A DNA stretch of 13,904 nt from an uncultured Clostridia bacterium (GCA_947600345.1 CANQGC010000051.1:1-13904), one strand, 5' to 3'. Shown: positions 7,088 through 13,610, counted from the first letter of the stretch. Program-made: numbers and translations. The notes: generated by a model not told the origin, from the sequence alone.

Positions 7088-8218
7088 GTGAAGAAGCTGC
7101 TTGCAATCCTGCTGGCTCTCATGCTCTCGCTGGGCGCGATTTCCGCGCTCGCCGAGGCGGTCGATCCCGACACCATCGAAGATACCATGACCTCCGCAGA
7201 CGGCACCTACGAGCTCGCCTTCGTCACCGACGTCGGCCAGCTGAAGGACAAGTCCTTCAACCAGGGCACCTGGAACGGCGTGAAGGCCTACGCCGCCGCC
7301 AACGGCCTGTCCTACAAGTACTACCAGCCCGCCAACGGCGACCAGGCCACCGACGACGACCGCTACGACGCCATGAAAGCTGCCGTGGACGGCGGCGCCA
7401 AGATCGTGATCTGCGCCGGCTTCATGCAGGAGGGCGCGCTCACCCGCATCGCCTCCGAGTTCCCGGAGACCTCCTTCGTGTTCATCGACGGCTATCCGGT
7501 CAACGATGCCGACGGCAACCTGCTGACCAACGTCGCTCCCATCACCTTCAAGGAGGAGCAGAGCGGCTACTTCGCCGGCTACGCGGTCGTCATGGACGGC
7601 TTCACGAAGCTGGGCTTCGTGGGCGGCGGCGGCGGAACCAACCCGGCCTGCTGCCGTTACGGCTACGGCTTCGCCCAGGGCGCTGAGGCCGCCGCCGAGG
7701 CGCTGGGCGTGGACGTCGACCTGCGCTACTCCTGGCAGTACGGCGCCAGCTTCTCCGCCTCCGCCGAGCTGCAGACCATGGTCTCCGGTTGGTACGAGAC
7801 CGGCACCGAGATCGTGTTCTCCTGCGGCGGCTCCATGTTCCAGTCCGTGGCCGCGGCGGCCTCCGCCAACGACGGCTACGTGGTCGGCGTCGACGTCGAC
7901 CAGTCCTCCGAGTCCGACCAGGTCGTCACCTCCGCGATGAAGGGCCTGTCCGCCGGTACCGAGTGGGCGATCACCAAGTTCTACGAGGGCACCTTCGCCG
8001 ATCTGGGCGGCGTTGCCACCAGCCTGGGCGTGGATGACGACGCGGTCGGCCTGCCCACCGCCGAGGAGTCCTGGCGCTTCGAGACCTATACCACCGAGCA
8101 GTACGAGGAGTCCCTCGCCGCTGTGAAGTCCGGTGAGATCACCATCGACGACTCCGTCCTCGAGGGCGGCGCCATCACCGACGCGGGCCTGGAGCACGTG
8201 CACATCGAGTACGTCTGA
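7088..8218 (+). CDS. BMP/PnrA-family ABC transporter substrate-binding protein
   Basis: Extracellular binding protein of the basic membrane protein (PnrA/Med/TmpC) family, whose studied members bind purine nucleosides. 376 residues. The signal peptide MKKLLAILLALMLSLGAISALA is likely cut before EAVD. The mature part shows AFVTDVGQLKDKSFNQGTWNG (about 44-64), the family hallmark; AKIVICAGFMQEGAL; GFVGGGGGTNP in the hinge; IVFSCGGSMFQSV; and GVDVDQS near the end of the second lobe. The start is GTG at 7088: AAGGAGGA lies 8 bases upstream and the signal peptide begins there. There is no lipobox. The ATPase and two permeases usual for this system are not adjacent, since the next gene is convergent, so it either uses a transporter encoded elsewhere or works as an orphan sensor or scavenger. 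Substrate is not determinable here. Confidence 0.93.
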   Translation: MKKLLAILLALMLSLGAISALAEAVDPDTIEDTMTSADGTYELAFVTDVGQLKDKSFNQGTWNGVKAYAAANGLSYKYYQPANGDQATDDDRYDAMKAAVDGGAKIVICAGFMQEGALTRIASEFPETSFVFIDGYPVNDADGNLLTNVAPITFKEEQSGYFAGYAVVMDGFTKLGFVGGGGGTNPACCRYGYGFAQGAEAAAEALGVDVDLRYSWQYGASFSASAELQTMVSGWYETGTEIVFSCGGSMFQSVAAAASANDGYVVGVDVDQSSESDQVVTSAMKGLSAGTEWAITKFYEGTFADLGGVATSLGVDDDAVGLPTAEESWRFETYTTEQYEESLAAVKSGEITIDDSVLEGGAITDAGLEHVHIEYV

Positions 8219-8238
8219 TCGATCCGATCGACGCAAGC

Positions 8239-8268
8239 GAGGAGCCGCCTCAGAAGAGGCGGCTCCTC
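8239..8268 (+). terminator. 13-bp perfect hairpin after the BMP gene (no T-tract)
   Basis: GAGGAGCCGCCTC (8239-8251), loop AGAA, and exact complement (8256-8268), starting 20 bases after the BMP stop. Position and stability suggest a transcript end, but the following bases (CGCTCGTCAAGG) lack a T-run. Confidence 0.55.
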
Positions 8269-8496
8269 CGCTCGTCAAGGGCCCGGCGCGCTTAGAAGCG
8301 AGTTAACAAGTATCCATAGAAGCTGTGCCAAAGGCGCCCGTGAAAGCGGCGCCAAGGGTCACCCATAGAAGGCGGCGCGGCGCTCCCGTTCCCCATCGCG
8401 AGGGGATGGAAGCGCCGCGCCGCCTTCTCGTTGCCACGCGCTCGCCGCTGTCTTCGAACGGATCGCCCTCCGGCTCTCCATGGCTCCGACAATCGA
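8269..8496. other. Convergent intergenic region with an 18-bp perfect inverted repeat
   Basis: Between the convergent BMP and SGNH genes I see no gene. The main feature is a perfect 18-bp inverted repeat, AGAAGGCGGCGCGGCGCT at 8367-8384 and its complement at 8411-8428, with a 26-base loop that can itself pair CCCC with GGGG. The 9-mer CCATAGAAG occurs at 8314-8322 and 8363-8371. No T-run follows the stem on either strand. Confidence 0.6.
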
Positions 8497-8527
8497 GAAG
8501 CTGTCCGGCCGTCAGCCGGACAGCTTC
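8497..8527 (-). terminator. 13-bp perfect hairpin with the SGNH stop codon in its loop
   Basis: GAAGCTGTCCGGC (8497-8509) pairs exactly with 8515-8527; the 5-base loop 8510-8514 contains the TGA of the left SGNH gene (8512-8514). The last codons of the gene therefore form one arm. No T-run follows on the minus strand. Confidence 0.6.
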
Positions 8528-9816
8528 CCTGTCGCTTCAGCGGGGGGCGCAACGGCGCTCGGCAAAGCGCTCGCGCCGGGAGATACGCTCGCACCCGGGG
8601 ATATGCTTGCGCCAGGGGATACGCTCGCGCCGGGGGATATACTCGCACCCGGGGATGCGCTCGCACCGGGAGCGACCGTGGAGCCGGGCGAAACCGAGGG
8701 ACTGGGCGACACGCTGGGGCTGGGCGAAGCCGTGCCTTCAATGATCTCCGGCGACGCGTGGGTGGCGAGGTAGTCGATCCACCTCTGGCAGGCCGCGTCG
8801 GTCAGGTGCAGGTCCAGGCCCTCCGTCTGGATGTAGCCGGCGAAGAGCTCGCCCTTGCTGTTGCGCATCGAGTAGGCCACATCGACGAAGTAGACCTTCG
8901 GATCGTCGAACGCCTTCACGGCGTCGTACAGCGCGATGTTGTACTCGAACAGCTGCTGCGTGGTCGGCGGACGCCCGCTGAGCCGGGGAATGGCGGACTG
9001 CACATAGATCTCAATCTTCGGGCACGCCTGCCGGATCTGCTCCACAAACGTCATCATGTTCAGAACCGCGCCGTTGACCCCGGAGATCGGGACGTCGTTC
9101 AGGCCCAACATGATGAACACCTTGTTCGCCTTCGACTTGGCCAGCACGCTCTCGATCGTCATCTTCCTCCCCTTGAACGTGGGGTGCACGGACTTCCTGG
9201 TCACCTTCTGCAGCGCCAGGCGCGTGGCGAAGCCGTCTGCGGCGAGGAATTGGGCGTTGCTCAGGAACTTCGGCTGGGTCTTGCGCTTCTTCATCACGTA
9301 GTTGCGCAGCTCGAGGGTGATGGAGTCGCCCACGAACACGGCGCGATCGAAGTAGGAATCCTTCGCCTTCGTGGTCTTCTGGAGGCCCAGCACGTGGTCC
9401 GTCTGGGGGATGCCCTTCAGCACGGCGTAGTCCCTGCCGTCGATGTAGGAATCCGACGGCACGGGCGCGATCGTCTGCGCGGGCTGCACGGTCGCCTGAC
9501 CGGTCACCGCCGGCGGCAGAAAGGTCGCCTGGGCGGTTCCGACCAGGGCCTGCGGCGGCGGCAGGGCCACCGTCGGCTCGGGCTCCGCCGAGGGCGAGGG
9601 TTCGGCGATCACCTGTCCGGTCTTCACCTCGGGCGCGCCGGACGCCTGATCTCCGCCCAGCGCGAGCGCCTTGATCGCGCGCACGAGCGAGGGCTGGGTG
9701 GCCGCCTGCTCGGCATCCGTCGCGGGCACGGCGAACGCAAGCGCGAGCGCGACTAGCAGCAGCCTGCGCAACCGCCGGACGCGCGCATCGGATTGCGATT
9801 TGCCGATTCGGACCAC
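8512..9816 (-). CDS. Secreted SGNH-hydrolase-like protein with Ser-Pro-Gly-Ala repeat tail (left paralogue)
   Basis: About 434 residues. After an Arg-rich n-region and hydrophobic core (RRLLLVALALAFAVPATDA, likely cut before EQ) comes a ~90-residue Pro/Ala/Thr-rich linker. The SGNH domain follows: FVGDSITL (block I, Ser near 165), MLGLNDV (block III, near 237-242) and LHLTDAACQRW with the likely catalytic His near 337. Such enzymes are usually esterases or deacetylases; the substrate, perhaps a wall or dietary polysaccharide, is not known. From about residue 362 the tail is SPSPSVSP followed by tandem SPGAS[IV] hexapeptides, like a wall-spanning stalk, without an LPXTG motif. I favour GTG at 9816 (GGAAG seven bases upstream). 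The codon aligned with the paralogue's ATG is ATC at 9807-9805, so the start is uncertain; TTG at 9858 is the longer alternative. Confidence 0.85.
   Translation of the reverse strand: MVRIGKSQSDARVRRLRRLLLVALALAFAVPATDAEQAATQPSLVRAIKALALGGDQASGAPEVKTGQVIAEPSPSAEPEPTVALPPPQALVGTAQATFLPPAVTGQATVQPAQTIAPVPSDSYIDGRDYAVLKGIPQTDHVLGLQKTTKAKDSYFDRAVFVGDSITLELRNYVMKKRKTQPKFLSNAQFLAADGFATRLALQKVTRKSVHPTFKGRKMTIESVLAKSKANKVFIMLGLNDVPISGVNGAVLNMMTFVEQIRQACPKIEIYVQSAIPRLSGRPPTTQQLFEYNIALYDAVKAFDDPKVYFVDVAYSMRNSKGELFAGYIQTEGLDLHLTDAACQRWIDYLATHASPEIIEGTASPSPSVSPSPSVSPGSTVAPGASASPGASISPGASVSPGASISPGASVSPGASALPSAVAPPAEATGKLSG
8570..8677 (-). repeat. Six 18-bp tandem repeats encoding the SPGAS hexapeptide
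   Basis: Six imperfect 18-bp units begin at 8570, 8588, 8606, 8624, 8642 and 8660 (plus-strand form CTCGCRCCSGGGGATAYG). They encode the tail of the left SGNH protein as SPGAS plus Val, Ile or Ala. The repeats preserve the frame and vary mostly at synonymous or conservative positions. Confidence 0.85.
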
Positions 9817-9873
9817 CCTCTTTCTTCCGGCCGGGCATATCCGCCCAGTCTTTATCAAAGAACCCTATAGCCC

Positions 9874-9902
9874 ATTATAGAATAATTTTGTCAAGAACAC
9901 AA
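9874..9902 (-). promoter_or_regulatory. Promoter of the left SGNH gene
   Basis: TTGTGT (9897-9902), 17-base spacer, TATAAT (9874-9879) on the minus strand. The block ATCTATTGT...ATTATTCTATAATGG is shared with the right paralogue's promoter. An alternative TTGACA within the spacer sits only 9 bases from the -10 and was discounted. Confidence 0.75.
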
Positions 9903-10243
9903 TAGATTTTGAAATAAACAGGGCCCTTCAACCGGTAAACAAACTATGAATAAATCTTGAACAGCCCACCTTCCTTCCTTTCGATCTTCGTCGAACCGGC
10001 ATCCAGATCCGCGCCGGAAGCCGCGAAAAACCCCGAAATTCCGCCACATTTCGCGAATTCCGCCACGCGCGCCGCCCGCAATCGTGACCTTCGCGTGAAG
10101 CTGGCGGCGGCCCCCGGCTTCCAAAATCTACACAAATGGTAAATATTGACAGCGGTGTGAAGGCCGGTTCCGGCGAAGCGCTCCGCGCCCCGGCGCCGCT
10201 GTGCGGGCGAGCGCGGCTCGAGCCGGGCGCGCGGCGGAACAGC
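9903..10243. other. Intergenic stretch between the SGNH paralogues; no convincing gene
   Basis: Some 340 bases without a reading frame that has a ribosome binding site or family resemblance. It contains AATTCCGCCAC twice (10037-10047 and 10056-10066, 19 bases apart) and an inverted repeat CGCGAAA/TTTCGCG (10022-10028 / 10049-10055) that interleaves with the first copy. A TTGACA at 10146-10151 on the plus strand has no matching -10 box. Confidence 0.5.
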
Positions 10244-10247
10244 AAGG

Positions 10248-10282
10248 AAAAACTCCTGCCCAAGAATCTATGGAGCAGGAGT
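10248..10282 (-). terminator. Intrinsic terminator of the right SGNH gene
   Basis: ACTCCTGC and GCAGGAGT (10252-10259 / 10275-10282) form an 8-bp stem followed on the minus strand by TTTTTCCTT. A second stem, CTCCGGCG/CGCCGGAG (10289-10296 / 10311-10318), sits between it and the stop codon. This separates transcription of the two paralogues. Confidence 0.85.
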
Positions 10283-10321
10283 CCAATCCTCCGGCGCGGC
10301 GACAGCTGGCCGCCGGAGCCG

Positions 10322-11161
10322 TCACGGGGAGGCGTGCGTGTAGAGGTAGTCGATCCACTTCTGGCAGGCGACGTCGGTGAAGTGCAGCGCCATGTCCTCG
10401 GGGTCGCTGCAATACTCGGGGAACAGCTTGCCCTCGCTGTCGCGCATCACGTAGGCCACGTCGGCGAAGTAGACCCTGGGGTCGCCCAGCGCCTTCACCG
10501 CGTCATAGAGCGCCAGATCGTAGTCGAACAGCTGCTGGGTGGTCGGCGGGCCCCCGCGCAGGCGCGGCGTCGCCGATTGCACGTAGATCTGTATCTCCGG
10601 ACACTTCTCCCGGATGCGGCCGACCAGCGTCATCATATCCCGAACGGCGCCGTCCGTGCCGGTGACGGCGACGTCGTTCATGCCCAGCATGATGAACACC
10701 TTGCTGGCCTTCGTCTTGGCGAGGATCGCCTCGATGGTCATCTTCTTCCCCTTGAACTTGGGGTGTTCGGAGTTCTTGCTTACCTCCTCAATCGCCATCC
10801 GCGCCGCGAAGCTGCCGATGGTGAGGAACTGCGCGTTGCTCAGGAACTTCGGCTCGCTCTTGCGCATCTGCGTCACGTAGTTGCGCAGCTTCAGCGACAC
10901 CGAATCGCCCACGAACACCGCGCGATCGAAGTAGGAGTCCGCCGCCCGCGCGCTCTCCTGCAAACCCAGCGGGCGATCCGTCTGCGGGATGCCGTTCAAT
11001 ATGGCGTAATCCTTGCCCTCCTGGACGACGGGCGCGAGCGTCTCCGCCGGCGCGACGGTCGCCTGCTCCGCCACCGCGGGCGCGCCGAGCGCGAGCGCGA
11101 GCAGCGCGAGCAGCAGGCAGCGCAGCCACCGGATCCGCGCAAAGTGTTTCGTTGTATTCAT
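10322..11161 (-). CDS. Secreted SGNH-hydrolase-like protein (right paralogue, no tail)
   Basis: 279 residues. Signal peptide with core CLLLALLALALGAPAVA, likely cut before EQAT, then only a ~18-residue linker before the SGNH domain. FVGDSVSL puts the nucleophile Ser at 87; MLGMNDV (158-164) supplies Gly/Asn of block III; ALHFTDVACQKWIDYL has the probable catalytic His260. From DYAILNGIPQTD to the last residues (YTHASP) it aligns with the left paralogue with about one gap and by eye 60-65% identity; it stops exactly where the other begins its repeat tail. The start at 11161 is clear: GAGGGTGG lies 5 bases before the ATG. It has its own promoter and terminator. Likely a secreted esterase or deacetylase; substrate unknown. 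There is no anchor motif, so it is probably released or loosely held. Confidence 0.88.
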   Translation of the reverse strand: MNTTKHFARIRWLRCLLLALLALALGAPAVAEQATVAPAETLAPVVQEGKDYAILNGIPQTDRPLGLQESARAADSYFDRAVFVGDSVSLKLRNYVTQMRKSEPKFLSNAQFLTIGSFAARMAIEEVSKNSEHPKFKGKKMTIEAILAKTKASKVFIMLGMNDVAVTGTDGAVRDMMTLVGRIREKCPEIQIYVQSATPRLRGGPPTTQQLFDYDLALYDAVKALGDPRVYFADVAYVMRDSEGKLFPEYCSDPEDMALHFTDVACQKWIDYLYTHASP

Positions 11162-11228
11162 GCGACCACCCTCTTCGACGCGACGCGGAACCGCCCCGCC
11201 GCGCTTTGTTGGAAAACCTTTCCGCACC

Positions 11229-11257
11229 ATTATAGAATAATTCCGGGAAGAAAACAA
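11229..11257 (-). promoter_or_regulatory. Promoter of the right SGNH gene
   Basis: TTGTTT (11252-11257), 17-base spacer, TATAAT (11229-11234). It shares ATCTATTGT upstream and AATTATTCTATAATGG downstream with the left paralogue's promoter, while the middle of the spacer differs. Confidence 0.75.
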
Positions 11258-11513
11258 TAGATATTGTAGAAAAAACGGCAAAATTGAGGCATTCTATTCG
11301 CAAAATTCAAGAATTCGACTAAATATGGATCATTTTCGGGATGATTCGCGCACTTTCGCCGGGAGGACCTCGCGTCCGCGCGTTGCTTCGATCCGGGCGG
11401 TTTGCCGGTGACTTGCCGCGAAACGCAAGATCTGGCGCCATCGCTCGAGCGCCAGATCTTGCGTTTGCGTCAAACCTCCGTCCGCGCGCGGCTTCGGGTG
11501 GCCGTCCCCCGCG
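11258..11513. other. Intergenic region with an 18-bp perfect hairpin
   Basis: No gene is seen between the SGNH promoter and the UxaB-like stop codon. AAACGCAAGATCTGGCGC (11421-11438) and its exact complement (11449-11466) flank a 10-base loop. The hairpin starts 47 bases after the UxaB-like stop (minus strand) and is the likely transcript end, although no T-run follows the stem. The remainder, including the AT-rich patch at 11270-11335, shows nothing identifiable. Confidence 0.6.
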
Positions 11514-12920
11514 CTACCGGTCCGGCCCGGCGTCCATGCGGCGGATCGTCTCCCGCAGGCCGATGCGCTGGATCGAGGACAGGCCCAGGCTGAGCCGAAG
11601 CTCCAGGCCGTCGATCTCCCGCAGGTCCTCGCCCCAGAGGTCGCGGTCGGCCAGCACCGCGTAGGCCAGCGACTCCGCGGGCATGTCGTGGGCGAGGCGG
11701 GCAAAGCTCTGCAAAACCTTCGGCTCGTCCCGGAGGGCGAAGCTCGCCTCTCCGCGCCGCACGCGATAGATCCCCCGCTCGTCCTCCCGCGCGCCGGCGT
11801 AGAGCATCACCGCCGCCGCCAGCGACAGCGACAGCCGCGGCGGAGCCTCAAACTCCCGCTTCGCGCACTCGCGGATGGCGGGAAGGACCGTGCGCGGCAG
11901 GGCAGAGAGCAGGTTTTGCTCCGCCTCCAGCAGCGGCGCATCGTTCATCGGGTTCTCCAGCCGGAAGAACGCCGAGATCACCTGGGGCGCGACCTCCTCC
12001 CGGGGCCAGGGCAGCTCCGGCAGCAGCTCCTCGTAGAAGGCGCGGGCGATGAAGCCGCGCAGGGCCTCGTCCCCCAGCACCTGGGCGAAGCTGTCCACGC
12101 CGCTGAGAAAGCCGATGCCGGCGCAGAGGAAGGCCAGCGAATCGAAGATTCGCCGCTTGCGCGCGCAGGCGAGGTCGAAGTCCTCCGCGTCGCAGGCGGA
12201 GGCCAGCGCTTCAGGCGCGCCGCCGTCCACCACGCAGCGCAGCTGCGGCTCGGCCCAGGCGAGGAAGTCGTCCCGGTAGTTCATCTCCCGCTGGGCGCGC
12301 TCCCGCTCGGCGCCGCGCAGCTCGCCGCAGAGGCCGTCGATCAGCGCGGCCTGGAACACCGCTCCGCCCAGCCACGCGGCAAACTCCGCGCCGCCGGACC
12401 AGTCCCGGGCCAGGGCAGTCACGGCCGCGCGCAGCTCCTCCGCCGCGCCGGGCCGGGGATCGCCGCTCAGCAGCAGCACGCAGGGCGCGGGAAGCTTCGC
12501 CTCCCATCGAGCGAACAGGAGGCGCGCCAGCAGCGCGGCCTCCACCGCAGGCGCGGTCTCGGACAGCATGTACAGCCCGAGCTCCGGGCGGCGGGCGAAC
12601 GCCAGGAAGGAATCGAACTCCTCTTCGGGATCGACCGCCGCCAGCACGGACTGCACCACGCGCTCCTCGCGGATCGCCGCGCCGTCCTCCGCCTCGCCGC
12701 GCACCAGCAGCGTGAACATGCAGTCCTGGGCGCGCAGCCCTGCGGCGGCGGGCGTGAAGCACACCGCCCCCGCGTCGCCGCCCAGCTCGTTGACACGATC
12801 CAGCAGCCGCGCGGCCATCAGCGCCGTCCGGTTTGCGCCGAACAGCGCCGCCCGGATCGTCGCGGGCCTGCGGTCGGGAATCTCGTAGCGCTCCATCATG
12901 GAGCGGTTCAGTTGCATCAT
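11514..12920 (-). CDS. Tagaturonate reductase/altronate oxidoreductase (UxaB, mannitol dehydrogenase) family protein, active-site-degenerate
   Basis: 468 residues, full family length. The match to UxaB is collinear: MFTLLVRGEAEDGAAIREERVV (68-89), EFDSFLAFARRPELGLYMLSETAPA (101-125), FYEELLPELPWPREEV (295-310), NPMNDAPLLEAEQNLLSALPRTVLP (323-347) and LSLSLAAAVMLYAG. UxaB reduces tagaturonate to altronate in galacturonate use. Here the cofactor loop FGxGNFxRAF reads FGANRTALMA (27-36). The catalytic Lys appears kept (255), but the following LNGxH motif is FDSLA (259-263), so the Asn and His are lost, as is the His of the NPxIxH segment. Activity as a uronate dehydrogenase is therefore doubtful. 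The start has GGAGGG 6 bases upstream and lies 12 bases after the preceding stop, so the two genes form an operon. Confidence 0.82.
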   Translation of the reverse strand: MMQLNRSMMERYEIPDRRPATIRAALFGANRTALMAARLLDRVNELGGDAGAVCFTPAAAGLRAQDCMFTLLVRGEAEDGAAIREERVVQSVLAAVDPEEEFDSFLAFARRPELGLYMLSETAPAVEAALLARLLFARWEAKLPAPCVLLLSGDPRPGAAEELRAAVTALARDWSGGAEFAAWLGGAVFQAALIDGLCGELRGAERERAQREMNYRDDFLAWAEPQLRCVVDGGAPEALASACDAEDFDLACARKRRIFDSLAFLCAGIGFLSGVDSFAQVLGDEALRGFIARAFYEELLPELPWPREEVAPQVISAFFRLENPMNDAPLLEAEQNLLSALPRTVLPAIRECAKREFEAPPRLSLSLAAAVMLYAGAREDERGIYRVRRGEASFALRDEPKVLQSFARLAHDMPAESLAYAVLADRDLWGEDLREIDGLELRLSLGLSSIQRIGLRETIRRMDAGPDR

Positions 12921-12932
12921 GCGAACCCTCCG

Positions 12933-13433
12933 TCACTCAACGATCTCGGGAATCTCCGCGCCCAGGAACTCCGCCAGCGAGCTGGCCAGCAGCTGATGGT
13001 CGCACTGGTGCGGCAGCCCCGAGCACAGCGCCCAGCCGAGCAGCCTGCCCGCGCCCGTGCGCAGCGGGAAGCAGCCGCCGCAGATGGCGAAATTGTTCTC
13101 GAGCTCGAACTCCGGCGCCAGGGGACGCTGGCCCATCGCCACCTCCAGCAGCGTGCGCAGCGAGCTGACGCCGCTGATCCGGCAGGTGTTGAGCTTCTTG
13201 TCCATCCACCAGCAGTTGTTCAGGTCGGTGCCATCCATCAGGTGGGCGAATGTGATCTGGCCGTTGGTGATCACCCGCAGCGCCGCGGGCCTGCCGAACC
13301 TCTCCCGCGCGGTGCGCTCCATGATCAGCCCCAGCCGCAGCGCGTCCGCGGCGCGCATCCGCTCCACGCGCAGAACCTCCTCCTGCCGCTTCACGATCTC
13401 CAACCACTCGGGCTTCCAAAGCGCAAACTCCAT
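12933..13433 (-). CDS. HbpS/GlcG-like heme-degrading-domain protein (UPF0303 family)
   Basis: 166 residues. The pattern matches the UPF0303/HbpS-like family: an N-terminal helix rich in charged residues, AALRVITNGQITFAHLMDGTDLNN (50-73), WWMDKKLNTC (75-84) with SS shortly after, then AICGGCFPLRTGAGRLLGWALCSGLP (116-141) and DHQLLASSLAEFL at the C-terminus. Members form small oligomeric alpha/beta domains; some bind or degrade heme and others act as accessory subunits, so function is not fixed. The residue before the GG of the GGxFP motif is Cys118, where I recall many homologues having His. The protein is Cys-rich for its size (C74, C84, C118, C121, C137, C144). The start at 13433 has AGGGAGG upstream. 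First gene of an operon with the UxaB-like gene. Confidence 0.8.
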   Translation of the reverse strand: MEFALWKPEWLEIVKRQEEVLRVERMRAADALRLGLIMERTARERFGRPAALRVITNGQITFAHLMDGTDLNNCWWMDKKLNTCRISGVSSLRTLLEVAMGQRPLAPEFELENNFAICGGCFPLRTGAGRLLGWALCSGLPHQCDHQLLASSLAEFLGAEIPEIVE

Positions 13434-13461
13434 AGCGATGCCTCCCTGTGTCGTTTTCCTT

Positions 13462-13489
13462 ATTCTACCACAAATCCCGGCAAAAGCAA
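13462..13489 (-). promoter_or_regulatory. Promoter of the HbpS-like/UxaB-like operon
   Basis: TTGCTT (13484-13489), 16-base spacer, TAGAAT (13462-13467) on the minus strand, about 28 bases before the start codon. The -10 has 5 of 6 consensus bases; the -35 is weak. Confidence 0.55.
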
Positions 13490-13610
13490 AGGGAGGGAAT
13501 TTCTTATGTTAAGTTTTGGGTTAGGCGTGACAAGGGGGTGGTGGGGGCGTCTATATTGGTGGAAGGGATGGAGAGGAATCCGTGCTCGGGGATTGGGGGC
13601 GGATTCTTTA
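13490..13610. other. Purine-biased, G-run-rich non-coding stretch
   Basis: No gene is evident. The plus strand is strikingly rich in G and A and poor in C, with runs of G at 13534-13538, 13543-13547, 13588-13591 and 13595-13599. The composition differs from the coding DNA and resumes at 13781-13815. Confidence 0.45.

Noticed and set aside
5175..8278. Long minus-strand frames opposite the RadC-like, PAP2 and BMP genes (5175-6335, 6251-6937, 7034-8278)
   Set aside because: The plus-strand genes carry clear motifs; the opposite frames do not.
8570..8677. CRISPR-like array from evenly spaced repeats
   Set aside because: The 18-bp units are contiguous without spacers and encode an in-frame hexapeptide tail.
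9886..9894. TTGACA in the left SGNH promoter as the -35
   Set aside because: It lies only 9 bases from the TATAAT and is not conserved in the paralogue's promoter, where TTGTTT at 17 bases is.
9928..10263. Small minus-strand genes in the gap between the SGNH paralogues
   Set aside because: Overlapping frames of Arg-rich composition, no ribosome binding site, and the region contains the terminator of the upstream gene.
13490..13610. Four-tract G-quadruplex
   Set aside because: The runs fall in two pairs separated by about 40 bases, too far apart for a standard intramolecular quadruplex.
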